NCBI RefSeq assembly: GCF_014204795.1
Contig: NZ_JACHMB010000001.1
Location: 9,002,501 to 9,066,500, forward strand
Direction of reading: 5' to 3'
Length of the DNA: 64,000 nucleotides
DNA from: Nonomuraea jabiensis
Lineage (GTDB): Bacteria > Actinomycetota > Actinomycetes > Streptosporangiales > Streptosporangiaceae
Part shown: in pieces, positions 34,874 to 43,062 of the stretch
How positions within the stretch are numbered: the stretch's first letter is position 1
How the letters are laid out: every line of letters begins with the position of its first letter
Made by a program: the position numbers and the translations under genes
Notes under the pieces: generated by a model
The model's database searches: none
The model's input: the letters and a program-made list of their open reading frames with translations, nothing else
What the model was told of the DNA's origin: nothing

Positions 34874-36022
34874 ATGACAACCACCGATCCTCGCCTCGGC
34901 AAGGCCCTTGATCGCGCGCTTGATCTGGGGGAGATCGGCATCGCCGTGGCCGCCTACCACCGCGGCGAGCTGATCGTCGACGCGGTCGCCGGAGTCACCG
35001 ACGTCACCACGGGCGCACCCGCCGACGAGCGCACCCTGTTCCCGGTGTTCTCGGTGACCAAGGGCGTCACCGCGACCGCGCTCCACCTGCAGGCCGAGCG
35101 CGGGCTGGTCGACCTGCAGGCGCCGATCGCCCGGTACTGGCCGGAGTTCGCCGCGGGCGGCAAGCAGGCCATCACGGTCGAGCAGGCCCTGTCGCACCGG
35201 GCGGGCATCCCGCAGATGCCAGAAGGCGTCACCCCGGAGCTGCTGGCCGACTGGGAGTGGATGACGGACCGGATCGCCGCCTTCACCCCGCTGTACGAGC
35301 CGGGCACGACCAGCGCCTACCACGTCCTGGTCTGGGGCTGGATCGTCGGCGAGGTCGTACGCCGCACCGATCCGGCGCACCGGCCCTTCGACGTCTTCGT
35401 CACCGAGGAGATCTGCGCGCCGCTCGGCGTCACCGACTTCCACCTCGGCGTCTCCGGCGACGACCTCGCACGCGTGGCCACCCTGTACGGCGGCAACGCG
35501 TTCGCGATCTCCGACGAGCACAACATCAGCCCCCAGGCCGTCTTCCCCGGCTCCGACGTGCACAACCAGCCGGTCATGCAACAGGCCGTGGACCCCGGGG
35601 CGGGCGCGATCGCCACCGCGGGCTCGGTGGCCAGGATCTTCGCGATGCTGGCCGAAGGCGGGCAACTGGACGGCGTCCGGCTGCTGTCGCCGGACAGGGT
35701 CGCCACGTTCACCCGCCCACGCACGGACGCGCACGCCCCCGACCAGGTGCTGACCATCCCGGTGTGGTTCGGCGCGAACGGGTTCTGGCTCGGCGGCGAG
35801 CCGGGCGCCTCCGACCCGCTCGTGGGCGACCACCGTTCCGTCATCTACAGCCCCGGCGCGGGGGGCTCCGTCGCCTGGGCCGATCTCCGCGACCGGATCG
35901 CGGTCGCGATCTGCCACAACAACATGGACGCCCCGGTGAGCGCGGGACCCGGCAGCACCTTCGAGCCCGTGGTGCCCGCCATCCGCGAGATCGTCGCCGA
36001 GCGTGAAGGGAGCATGCGATGA
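34874..36022 (+). CDS. serine hydrolase of the beta-lactamase/esterase EstB type
   Basis: 382 residues from ATG at 34874 with AGGGGGA upstream. Class C-like fold: the SxxK motif is in FPVFSVTKGVTATALHLQAE, the Tyr motif in TSAYHVLVWGWI (YxN form altered to YHV), and the late GGS-like strand near SPGAGGSVAWADL. There is no signal peptide. Such cytoplasmic family VIII esterases cleave small esters and lactones. It is translationally coupled to the next SDR gene (ATGA), so it may cleave the ester made by the BVMO. Confidence 0.8.
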   Translation: MTTTDPRLGKALDRALDLGEIGIAVAAYHRGELIVDAVAGVTDVTTGAPADERTLFPVFSVTKGVTATALHLQAERGLVDLQAPIARYWPEFAAGGKQAITVEQALSHRAGIPQMPEGVTPELLADWEWMTDRIAAFTPLYEPGTTSAYHVLVWGWIVGEVVRRTDPAHRPFDVFVTEEICAPLGVTDFHLGVSGDDLARVATLYGGNAFAISDEHNISPQAVFPGSDVHNQPVMQQAVDPGAGAIATAGSVARIFAMLAEGGQLDGVRLLSPDRVATFTRPRTDAHAPDQVLTIPVWFGANGFWLGGEPGASDPLVGDHRSVIYSPGAGGSVAWADLRDRIAVAICHNNMDAPVSAGPGSTFEPVVPAIREIVAEREGSMR

Positions 36023-36882
36023 GTACGCCACGGGAGCTGTTCGGCGGCGGCGTCGCGGTCATCACCGGAGCCGGTGCGGGCATCGGCGCCGGCCTGGCCC
36101 GGTACGCAGCCCGTGAGCTCGGCATGACGGTCGTGCTCGCCGACGTCGATGCCGCCGCGATCGCCGCTCTGCGGGCCGAACTGGAGCAGGACGGCGCCCG
36201 CGCCCTCGACGTCGTCTGCGACGTGCGCGATCCCGACGCCGTCGAGCGCCTGGCCGCGACCGCCTTCCGAGACGCCGGTCCCGTCAGGCTCCTGGTCAAC
36301 AACGCCGGCGTCGAACAGTTCGGCTACCTGTGGGACACCCCCGTCGCCAACTGGGAGCGCCTGGTGTCGATCAACATCAGCGGCGTCTTCCACGGCATCA
36401 AGGCGTTCCTGCCGCGCATGATGGCTGAGCCAGGACGCTCGTGGGTGTGGAACCTGTCGTCCATCGGCGGGGTCAGCGCCAGCCCTCTGCAGGCGCCGTA
36501 CATCATGAGCAAGCACGCCGTCCTGGCGCTCACCGAATGCCTGCGCCAGGAGGTCGAACTTGCCGGGCACGTACATCACGTCCACGTCCAGGCGGTCCTG
36601 CCCGGCGCCGTGGCCTCGAACATCTTCGAGTCCGCCGGCGCCGTCGAGGACGGAGACGTCGCCGCCGCCGAGGACCACCGCGCGGCCATGCTGCAGATCA
36701 AGGCCCAGGCGATGGACCCGTTCGACGCCGCCCGGGTGTTCTTCGACCAGGCCGCCGCGGACGAGTTCTACCTGCTGTCGCAGCCCTTCGTCGCCGACGC
36801 CATGGCCGAACGCGCCGACACCCTGACCCGCCGCCGCGCCCCGCGCCTGCCGCAGGGCGAGTTCACCGTCCCCGCCTCATGA
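36019..36882 (+). CDS. SDR-family oxidoreductase
   Basis: 287 residues; ATG at 36019 overlaps the upstream stop. Motifs: VAVITGAGAGIGAGLARYAA, LLVNNAGVEQFGYL, NLSSIGGVSASPL, APYIMSKHAVLALTECLRQE, and AVLPGAVASNIF. Coupled in turn to the following hydrolase by ATGA. The four-gene coupling suggests equal synthesis of esterase, SDR and hydrolase. It probably oxidises an alcohol or reduces a ketone; substrate unknown. Confidence 0.85.
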   Translation: MSTPRELFGGGVAVITGAGAGIGAGLARYAARELGMTVVLADVDAAAIAALRAELEQDGARALDVVCDVRDPDAVERLAATAFRDAGPVRLLVNNAGVEQFGYLWDTPVANWERLVSINISGVFHGIKAFLPRMMAEPGRSWVWNLSSIGGVSASPLQAPYIMSKHAVLALTECLRQEVELAGHVHHVHVQAVLPGAVASNIFESAGAVEDGDVAAAEDHRAAMLQIKAQAMDPFDAARVFFDQAAADEFYLLSQPFVADAMAERADTLTRRRAPRLPQGEFTVPAS

Positions 36883-37826
36883 CCTCGCCCGCCGAACTGG
36901 ACCCGGACGCCGCCGCGATCGCCGCCGCGGTGGCCGGCGTGCCGCCCATGCGCGAGCGCGGCCTCGACGCGATCCGCCAGGCCATGGAGGCGATGCCGCT
37001 GCCCGCGGATCTGCCCGTCATGGCCGTTACGCAGGACCGTCTGATCGACGGGCCGTGGGGGGAGATCCCGCTGCGCGTCCACCGCCCCACCCTCGACGAG
37101 CGCGCGCCGGTGCTCGTCTATTTCCACGGGGGCGGGATGTGCCTGGGCTCCAACCACTCCTTCGAGCCGCTGGCCAGGCACCTGGCCCACCACAGCGGCG
37201 CCACGGTGGTGTCGGTCGGATACCACCTCGCGCCGGAATCGCCACCTCCCGCCCAATTCGACGACGCCTACACCGCCACCGTCTGGACCGCCGAGCACGC
37301 CGGCGACCTGCAGATCGACCCGAACCGGCTCGTCGTCATCGGTGACAGCGCGGGCGGCACCCTCGCGGCGGCGGTCGCCCTGGCCGCGCGAGATCGAGGC
37401 GGACCGGCGATCAGCTGCCAGGTACTCGCCTACCCCGGCATCGACCGGGATCTGGCCGCCCGGTCGATGTCGCAGTACGCGCAGGCGCCCATTCTCACCC
37501 GGGACGACGTCCTGTTCCTGAACGAGAACGCCGACGCCGGGCAGGGCCACCCGGACAGCCCCTACCGCATCCCCGCCTACGCCGCCGACCTGAGCGGGCT
37601 GCCGCCGGCCATCGTGGTGACGGCCGCATGCGACCCGATCAGGGACTGGGGCGAGCGCTACGCCCGCCGGCTGCGCGAGGCCGGCGTCCAGACCACCCAC
37701 ACCCGCTACCCCGGCACCTACCACGGCTTCCTCGCCCAGTCGGACCACCTCGCCCGAGGCCGGCTCGCCGTCGCCGAGATCGGCGCGCTGCTGCGCGCCA
37801 AGTTCGCCTACCCGCTGCCCTTCTGA
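36879..37826 (+). CDS. alpha/beta hydrolase of the hormone-sensitive-lipase (HSL) family
   Basis: 315 residues; ATG at 36879 overlaps the SDR stop. The HSL motif is VLVYFHGGGMCLGSNHSFEP, the nucleophile elbow VVIGDSAGGTLAAAVALA. The catalytic Asp is in TAACDPIRDWGERYARRL and the His in TYHGFLAQSDH. No signal peptide, so a cytoplasmic esterase or lactonase acting on short acyl esters. Second ester hydrolase of the island. Confidence 0.85.
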   Translation: MTSPAELDPDAAAIAAAVAGVPPMRERGLDAIRQAMEAMPLPADLPVMAVTQDRLIDGPWGEIPLRVHRPTLDERAPVLVYFHGGGMCLGSNHSFEPLARHLAHHSGATVVSVGYHLAPESPPPAQFDDAYTATVWTAEHAGDLQIDPNRLVVIGDSAGGTLAAAVALAARDRGGPAISCQVLAYPGIDRDLAARSMSQYAQAPILTRDDVLFLNENADAGQGHPDSPYRIPAYAADLSGLPPAIVVTAACDPIRDWGERYARRLREAGVQTTHTRYPGTYHGFLAQSDHLARGRLAVAEIGALLRAKFAYPLPF

Positions 37827-37839
37827 CCTAGGAGAACCC

Positions 37840-38751
37840 GTGGCCGATCCGTTCGCCGACGCCCGCGTGCTGGCCGCCAAACAGCTGTCGAGCGGCTACA
37901 CCTGGGCCGAATGCCCCCGGTGGCACGACGGGGCGCTGTGGTTCAGCGACATGTACGCGCACCGCATCGTCCGCCTCGACGACGACGGCACCCCGCACAC
38001 CGTGCTGGACCTGTCGCAGCGCACGTCCATCAACGGCACCGAGGTCATCCCCGGCGGGTTCGGCTGGCTGCCCGACGGCAGGCTGATCGTCACCTCGATG
38101 CACGAACGGCTCGTGCTGGCCTTCGACGGCGAGCAGGTCACCGTCCACGCCGACCTGCGGGAACTGGCGAGCGGGCCGATCAACGACATGGTCGTGGACG
38201 GCGACGGCCGCGCCTACGTCACCCAGCTCGGCTTCGAACTGTTCCAGGGGGAGGAGCCGCGTGACTCGCCGCTGCTGGTGGTGGAGCCCGCCGGCACCGC
38301 GCACGCCCTGACCGACCTGGGCGGCATGTCCGGCGCGAACGGCATCGCGATCACCGCCGACGGCAGCCGCGTGCTGACCGCCGAGGCGTTCGCCAACCGC
38401 ATCACCGTGCTGGACCGCGACAAGTCCGGCCGCCTGGACGGCCGGCGCGTCTTCGCCGAAACGCCCTCCTTGCCGGACGGCATCTGCCTGGACGACGACG
38501 GCGGTGTGTGGACGGGAATGCCCGGAGTGGCCGTGGCCCGCTTCGTCGAAGGCGGCGCCATCACCGACGTGGTGCCCTTCGACGCCACCGAGGCCCTGCC
38601 ACCCGCCTGCGTGCTCGGCGGCGCCGACCGGCGCACCCTGTACATCTGCGCCGGCCTGGACGTCATGGACTGGGCGGAGTCCCGGCGCAACCGCCGCGGA
38701 ACCATCTGGCAGGTCCCGGTCCAGACGAGCGGCGGAGCCAACCGCCCATGA
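37840..38751 (+). CDS. SMP-30/gluconolactonase-family lactonase
   Basis: 303 residues from GTG at 37840 with AGGAG 6 bases upstream. Six-bladed propeller pattern: WAECPRWHDGALWFSDMYAH (metal-binding Glu in AECP), GWLPDGRLIVTSMHERLVL, SGPINDMVVDGDGRAYVTQL (Asn ligand), SGANGIAITADGSRVLTAEA and LPDGICLDDDGGVWTGMP (Asp ligand). These enzymes open lactones with Ca or Zn. Next to a BVMO pathway this is a good candidate for opening the resulting lactone. 13 bases after the HSL hydrolase. Confidence 0.85.
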   Translation: MADPFADARVLAAKQLSSGYTWAECPRWHDGALWFSDMYAHRIVRLDDDGTPHTVLDLSQRTSINGTEVIPGGFGWLPDGRLIVTSMHERLVLAFDGEQVTVHADLRELASGPINDMVVDGDGRAYVTQLGFELFQGEEPRDSPLLVVEPAGTAHALTDLGGMSGANGIAITADGSRVLTAEAFANRITVLDRDKSGRLDGRRVFAETPSLPDGICLDDDGGVWTGMPGVAVARFVEGGAITDVVPFDATEALPPACVLGGADRRTLYICAGLDVMDWAESRRNRRGTIWQVPVQTSGGANRP

Positions 38752-39671
38752 CCGAGAAGGGATCCACTGTGGACCTGCTGTCCTTCCACGACCGCGTCGT
38801 CATCGTGACCGGCGCCGGGCGCGGCATCGGCCGGGCGCACGCCCTGCTGCTGGCGACCCGCGGCGCCGGCGTCGTCGTAGCCGATCTCGGTGCCAGCGTG
38901 GACGGCTCCGGCGTCGAGGACGACGATCCGGCCGCCGACGTCGTCGCCGAGATCCGCGCCGCCGGCGGGCGGGCCGTCGCCTGCCGCGCCGACGTCGCCA
39001 CCGAGGCCGGTGCCGCCGCAGTGGTCGAAACCGCCCTGGCCGAGTACGGCCGGCTCGACGCGGTGGTGAACAACGCCGGCATCGTCCGGACCGGGCACTT
39101 CGACGAGATCCCGATCGAGGAGTACCAGCGCCACCTCGACGTGCACTTCTTCGGCTCCCTGTACGTCTGCCGCGCCGCCTGGCCGCACCTGATCGCCTCC
39201 GGCACCGGCCGGGTGGTCAACACGGTCTCCGCCGCGATGCTCGGCAACCCGCTGATGACCCACTACGGCAGCTCCAAGGGGGCCGTCTTCGCCCTCACCC
39301 GCAACCTCGCCATCGAGGGCGCCCCGCACGGCGTGCTGGTCAACGCCCTCGCGCCCGGAGCCGGCACCCGCATGGCCGAGAACTCGGCCGACTCGCTGTC
39401 CCCCGACGTCATGCAGTACCTGCGCACCCAGCTCCTGCCCGAGCACGTGGCCCCCGTGGCCGCCTACCTGACCCACCCCTCCTGCCGGGTGAGCGGCGAG
39501 GTCTTCAACGCCGCGGGCGGCACCGTCAACCGGCTCGCCGTCGTCACCACCCAGGGCATCCACGAGCCCGGCCTGACCATCGAGACGGTGGCCGAACGGT
39601 TCGACGACATCATGGCCCTCACCCCCGAGGCGCGGCCGGAAACCATCACCCTGACTTCGACGGAGAGATGA
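38748..39671 (+). CDS. SDR-family oxidoreductase with C-terminal extension
   Basis: 307 residues from ATG at 38748 overlapping the lactonase stop; GTG at 38769 with AAGGGA upstream is an alternative. Motifs: RVVIVTGAGRGIGRAHALLL, VVADLGASVDGSG, DAVVNNAGIVRTGHF, NTVSAAMLGNPLMTHYGSSK, and LAPGAGTRMAEN. The last 40 residues (FNAAGGTVNRLAVVTTQGIH) resemble the hydroxyacyl-dehydrogenase type SDR of MFE-2. It directly precedes the P450, so it could oxidise the hydroxylated product to a ketone. Confidence 0.85.
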   Translation: MTEKGSTVDLLSFHDRVVIVTGAGRGIGRAHALLLATRGAGVVVADLGASVDGSGVEDDDPAADVVAEIRAAGGRAVACRADVATEAGAAAVVETALAEYGRLDAVVNNAGIVRTGHFDEIPIEEYQRHLDVHFFGSLYVCRAAWPHLIASGTGRVVNTVSAAMLGNPLMTHYGSSKGAVFALTRNLAIEGAPHGVLVNALAPGAGTRMAENSADSLSPDVMQYLRTQLLPEHVAPVAAYLTHPSCRVSGEVFNAAGGTVNRLAVVTTQGIHEPGLTIETVAERFDDIMALTPEARPETITLTSTER

Positions 39672-40885
39672 TGACCACCCACATCGAGTTCCCCTTCGCG
39701 CCCCGGCCCCCGGCCGAGGCCGTCGAACACCTGCGGCGCCTCATGGCCGACCGTCCCATGACCAAGGTCACCATGCCGTACGGCGGTGACGTCTGGATCG
39801 TGCACCGCAACCAGGCGGCCCGGCAGATGCTCAGCGACCGGCGCTTCGTCCGGGAGCCGTTCCGCACGGGGGAGCGGGAGGTGCCGTTCTTCGTGCCCTT
39901 CCCCGACTTCCTGCGCACGACGTTGCAGTTCGAGGATCCGCCCCAGCACACCAGGCTGCGCAAGCTGGTGCAGAAGGCGATCTCGCCGCGGCGCGTACGC
40001 GACATGCGCGACTCGGCGGTCGCCTTCGCCAACGAGCTGATCGACGGCATGATCGCCCGGGGCGGAGTGCGCAACCTCGTCGCCGAGTACGCGGTACCGC
40101 TGCCCATCGAGATGCTCAGCTCGCTGCTGGGCGTGCCGTCGTCGGATCGGGAGAAGTTCGAGCGGTGGAGCTCCTCCACCCTTTCCGTGGCCGGGAAGTC
40201 CGAGCAGGAGATCGCCGCCGACATGGGCGAGCTGGCCGCGTACATGACCGACCTGATCGCGAAGCGGCGGGCGGAACCCCGGGACGACCTGCTCAGCTCC
40301 CTGGCTCACGCCCACGAGCGGGACGAGACGCTCACCGACGCCGAGATCCTGCCCATCGCGTTCCTGCTCATCGTCGGAGGCTTCGACAACACCGCCAACT
40401 TCCTGACCACCGGCGTGCTGTCGCTCCTGCGCTCCGACGAGCAGCGGGAGCTGTTCCTGACCGACCCCGACGCCCTGGCCCCCACGGCGGCCGAAGAGGT
40501 GCTGCGCCACGGCGCCTTCATGATGGGCGGGCCCGTAGGGGGTGGAGGCGGCCTCGTGCCGTTCGTCGCGACAGAGGACGTGGTCATCGACGGGCAGCTG
40601 ATCGCCGCAGGGGAAGCGGTCAGCATGGACCCGGGCGCCGCCAACCACGACCCCGGCGTCGTACCGGAGCCGGGCCGCTTCGACATCACCAGGACCGACA
40701 ACCCGCACCTGATGCTCAGCTACGGCATGCACCACTGCCTCGGCGCGCCCCTGGCCCGCATGGAACTGCAGGTCGGTATGGCCGAGATCTTCAAGCGGCT
40801 GCCACAGCTGCGGCTGGCCGGCGAGCCCGTGGTCCGCCATGACGTGCTGACCCAGCCGATGACCGACCTGCCCGTCACCTGGTGA
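39671..40885 (+). CDS. cytochrome P450 (P450cam/P450cin-like I helix)
   Basis: 404 residues; ATG at 39671 follows GGAGAG and overlaps the SDR stop (ATG at 39668 also possible). The I helix reads LIVGGFDNTANFLTTG, close to P450cam (VGGLDTVVNF), but the conserved Thr252 is Asn240 here. The K-helix ExxR is EEVLRHG, and the heme loop is LSYGMHHCLGAPLARMELQ with Cys356. Asn at this place is known in the cineole hydroxylase P450cin. With ferredoxin and reductase coupled behind it, this is a complete class I system that probably hydroxylates a terpene-like substrate. Confidence 0.9.
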   Translation: MTTHIEFPFAPRPPAEAVEHLRRLMADRPMTKVTMPYGGDVWIVHRNQAARQMLSDRRFVREPFRTGEREVPFFVPFPDFLRTTLQFEDPPQHTRLRKLVQKAISPRRVRDMRDSAVAFANELIDGMIARGGVRNLVAEYAVPLPIEMLSSLLGVPSSDREKFERWSSSTLSVAGKSEQEIAADMGELAAYMTDLIAKRRAEPRDDLLSSLAHAHERDETLTDAEILPIAFLLIVGGFDNTANFLTTGVLSLLRSDEQRELFLTDPDALAPTAAEEVLRHGAFMMGGPVGGGGGLVPFVATEDVVIDGQLIAAGEAVSMDPGAANHDPGVVPEPGRFDITRTDNPHLMLSYGMHHCLGAPLARMELQVGMAEIFKRLPQLRLAGEPVVRHDVLTQPMTDLPVTW

Positions 40886-40902
40886 ACGCAAGGAACAGCG
40901 CA

Positions 40903-41223
40903 TTGCCGAAAGTGTTCTACACCCAGCCCGACGGCCGCCAGGAAGTGATCGAAGCGGCCGCCGGCGACTCGGTCATGCAGACCGCCGTCCGTAACGGCGT
41001 CTCCGGCATCGTCGGCCAGTGCGGCGGCTCGCTGTCCTGCGCCACCTGCCACGTCTTCCTGGCCGAGGAGAACGCGGGCGACTTCGCTCCCGTCGGCGAC
41101 GACGAGGACGAGATGCTCGACTGCGCCGCCACCGAACGCCAGGACAACTCCCGCCTGTCCTGCCAGCTCGTCCTGCGCGAGGGCCAGGAGGTCCACGTGA
41201 CCGTCCCGGAAGCCCAGCTGTGA
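40903..41223 (+). CDS. putidaredoxin-type [2Fe-2S] ferredoxin
   Basis: 106 residues from TTG at 40903 with AAGGA 8 bases upstream, matching the family's MPKVFY start; GTG at 40882 overlapping the P450 stop is an alternative. Cluster ligands lie in VGQCGGSLSCATCHVFLAEE (C-x5-C-x2-C), with the fourth Cys in RLSCQLVLREGQEV. It passes electrons from the flavoprotein reductase to the P450. The acidic stretch GDDEDEMLDCA is typical of the adrenodoxin/putidaredoxin group. It is distinct from the flavodoxin-type cindoxin used by P450cin. Confidence 0.9.
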   Translation: MPKVFYTQPDGRQEVIEAAAGDSVMQTAVRNGVSGIVGQCGGSLSCATCHVFLAEENAGDFAPVGDDEDEMLDCAATERQDNSRLSCQLVLREGQEVHVTVPEAQL

Positions 41224-42494
41224 ACCTCCTCATCGTGGGCGCGGGCCAGGCCGGCGTGCAGCTCGCCGGCAGCGCCCGGGAACTGGGCTGGGAAGGTCCC
41301 ATCACCCTCGTCGGCCAGGAACCGCACGCCCCCTACGCCCGGCCCCCGCTGTCGAAGGCGTTCCTGAAAGGGGAGGCCCCGCTCTCGTCACTCGCGCTGC
41401 GCAGCGCCGCCTTCTTTGCGGACAAGCGCATCGATCTGGTGACCGGGGAGCACATCGACCGGATCGACCTCGCCGGCGACGGCGCGGGCATGGCCACCTC
41501 CGCCACTGGCGGCCGCTGGAGGTTCGACCGTCTCGTGCTGGCCACCGGCGCGCGCTCCCGGCGCCTCCCGATCGAGGGCGCCGACCTCGACGGCGTGTTG
41601 TCGCTCCGCGACGTCCGCGACGCACAGGCCCTCGCTGAGCGCCTGGCCACCGCCACAGCCGTGGTCGTCATCGGCGGCGGCTTCATCGGTCTGGAGGTGG
41701 CCGCCACCGCCGCCGCGGCCGGCGTACCGACGACCGTGGTCGAAGCCGCGCCCGCGCTGATGAACCGCGTCGTCAGCACGGCCACGGCCGACATCATCGC
41801 GACCGCGCACCGCGCCGTCGGCATACAGATCCGCACGGGACTGCGCCCCGTCCGCCTGCGCGGCACGGACGGCGCGGTCGCCGCTGTGGACCTGGACAAC
41901 GGCGAGGAACTGCCTGCGGACCTCGTTGTCATCGGCGTGGGCGCCCGACCCCGGGACGAACTGGCCCGCGCCGCCGGACTGCACTGTGCCAACGGCATCG
42001 TCGTGGACGCCCGTTCCCTGGCCTCCGACGGCCACACCATCGCCATAGGCGACTGCGCGAACCTTCCCGACCCGTCCCCCGGGTGGGACGACGCTCCACG
42101 GGTGCGGCTCGAAAGCGTCGACAACGCCGTCGAGCAGGCTACCTCGGCCGCCGCCACGCTGGTCGGCCTGCACCGCCCCCACCGCGGGGTCCCCTGGTTC
42201 TGGTCCGACCAAGGAAAGCTCAAGCTGCAGATCGCCGGGCTGGCCCGCCCGGACGACGAGGTCGTCCTCCGCCCCGGCCGGCGCCCGGGGCAGCACACGG
42301 TGCTGCGCTACCGGGGCCCGCGGCTGGTCGCCGCCGAATGCGTCAACAGCCCCGCCGACTTCCTCGCGGTGCGCCGGGCTCTCGGCGAGGGCCTCTCCCT
42401 GCCACGGACGACGGCCAGGGACACCGCTTTCTCGCTGAAGGAGCACCTCGCCATCGCACAGCGCGCCGACATCAAGGAGTCGCGACGCCCATGA
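41220..42494 (+). CDS. NAD(P)H-dependent ferredoxin reductase (putidaredoxin-reductase type)
   Basis: 424 residues from GTG at 41220 overlapping the ferredoxin stop (GTGA). FAD motif VNLLIVGAGQAGVQLAGSAR and second nucleotide motif AVVVIGGGFIGLEVAATAAA. The typical PYARPPLSKAFLKGE and LVLATGARSRRLPIEGADLD follow, then HTIAIGDCANLPDP and the C-terminal redoxin-docking domain (WFWSDQGKLKLQIAGLARPD). It transfers electrons from NAD(P)H to the ferredoxin. End of the coupled SDR/P450/ferredoxin/reductase set. Confidence 0.9.
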   Translation: MNLLIVGAGQAGVQLAGSARELGWEGPITLVGQEPHAPYARPPLSKAFLKGEAPLSSLALRSAAFFADKRIDLVTGEHIDRIDLAGDGAGMATSATGGRWRFDRLVLATGARSRRLPIEGADLDGVLSLRDVRDAQALAERLATATAVVVIGGGFIGLEVAATAAAAGVPTTVVEAAPALMNRVVSTATADIIATAHRAVGIQIRTGLRPVRLRGTDGAVAAVDLDNGEELPADLVVIGVGARPRDELARAAGLHCANGIVVDARSLASDGHTIAIGDCANLPDPSPGWDDAPRVRLESVDNAVEQATSAAATLVGLHRPHRGVPWFWSDQGKLKLQIAGLARPDDEVVLRPGRRPGQHTVLRYRGPRLVAAECVNSPADFLAVRRALGEGLSLPRTTARDTAFSLKEHLAIAQRADIKESRRP

Positions 42495-42812
42495 CAGGCC
42501 CGTACGAACCGAGTCCGGTCAGCTGGATAGCCCAGGACGCCCTTGATGCGGGTCACCGACGGCACTCGTTACGCTGTCGTCGCATCCCAAGGCGGTGCGC
42601 CGACGAACCCCTTCTGGTTCCACAACATCCTGGCCGCCCCGCATGTCTCCCTGCAGGACGGCGCGGTCATCCGCGACTACGTCGCGCGCCGCGTAGAAGG
42701 CGAGGAGCGCCGCAAGTGGGTGGCCGTGGCCGTCGAGACCTGGCCCGACTACGAGGAGTACCGCAAGCGGACCGACCGCGACATCCCCGTCTTCGTTCTC
42801 GAGCCCTCCTGA
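42491..42812 (+). pseudogene. deazaflavin (F420)-dependent nitroreductase-like gene, internally deleted
   Basis: ATG at 42491 overlaps the reductase stop and starts like the DDN family: TGPYEPSPVSWIAQD. After 15 or so codons it jumps, in a new frame, to TPLMRVTDGTRYAVVASQGG and APTNPFWFHNILAAPHVSLQ, ending ETWPDYEEYRKRTDRDIPVF. The missing 33 or so residues hold the family's RG.P..LL...G.KSG..R segment, which binds the F420 phosphate. A TTG at 42543 could still give an 89-residue product, but the cofactor site is incomplete. Confidence 0.7.
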
Positions 42813-42906
42813 CCGGCACCCGACGCGAGATCTCCGGTCGACGCGATCCAAGCTCTCTCCCAGCAGACGAGCGGCCGTCGCCGGGTGAGACTGGGCGATC
42901 CGCCTG

Positions 42907-43003
42907 ACACGTCAACGACGTCGAGCAGGGTGCGGGCAGCAGAAGGCACCGGCGGAGTCGTGCGTGCCGCCCCGGGACCGTGCCACAGGCCGGTGTGACC
43001 GAC
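42907..43003 (+). pseudogene. VOC-family fragment, relative of the gene at 24.4 kb
   Basis: The stretch encodes VNDVEQ, then VRAAEGTGGVVRAAP and, after a one-base shift, VPQAGVT. It matches VEDVEHAVRAAEGAGGVVRV and AVPQAGVTVAQ in the intact VOC gene at 24.4 kb, and the DNA is clearly similar too. Two frameshifts and lack of both ends make it a dead remnant. It suggests that the two borders of the catabolic island once held related genes. Confidence 0.6.
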
Positions 43004-43062
43004 CCATCCCGCACGCCTTCAACCACCCCTTTCCTCCATAGACCTCTCCGCGGAGACACAGG

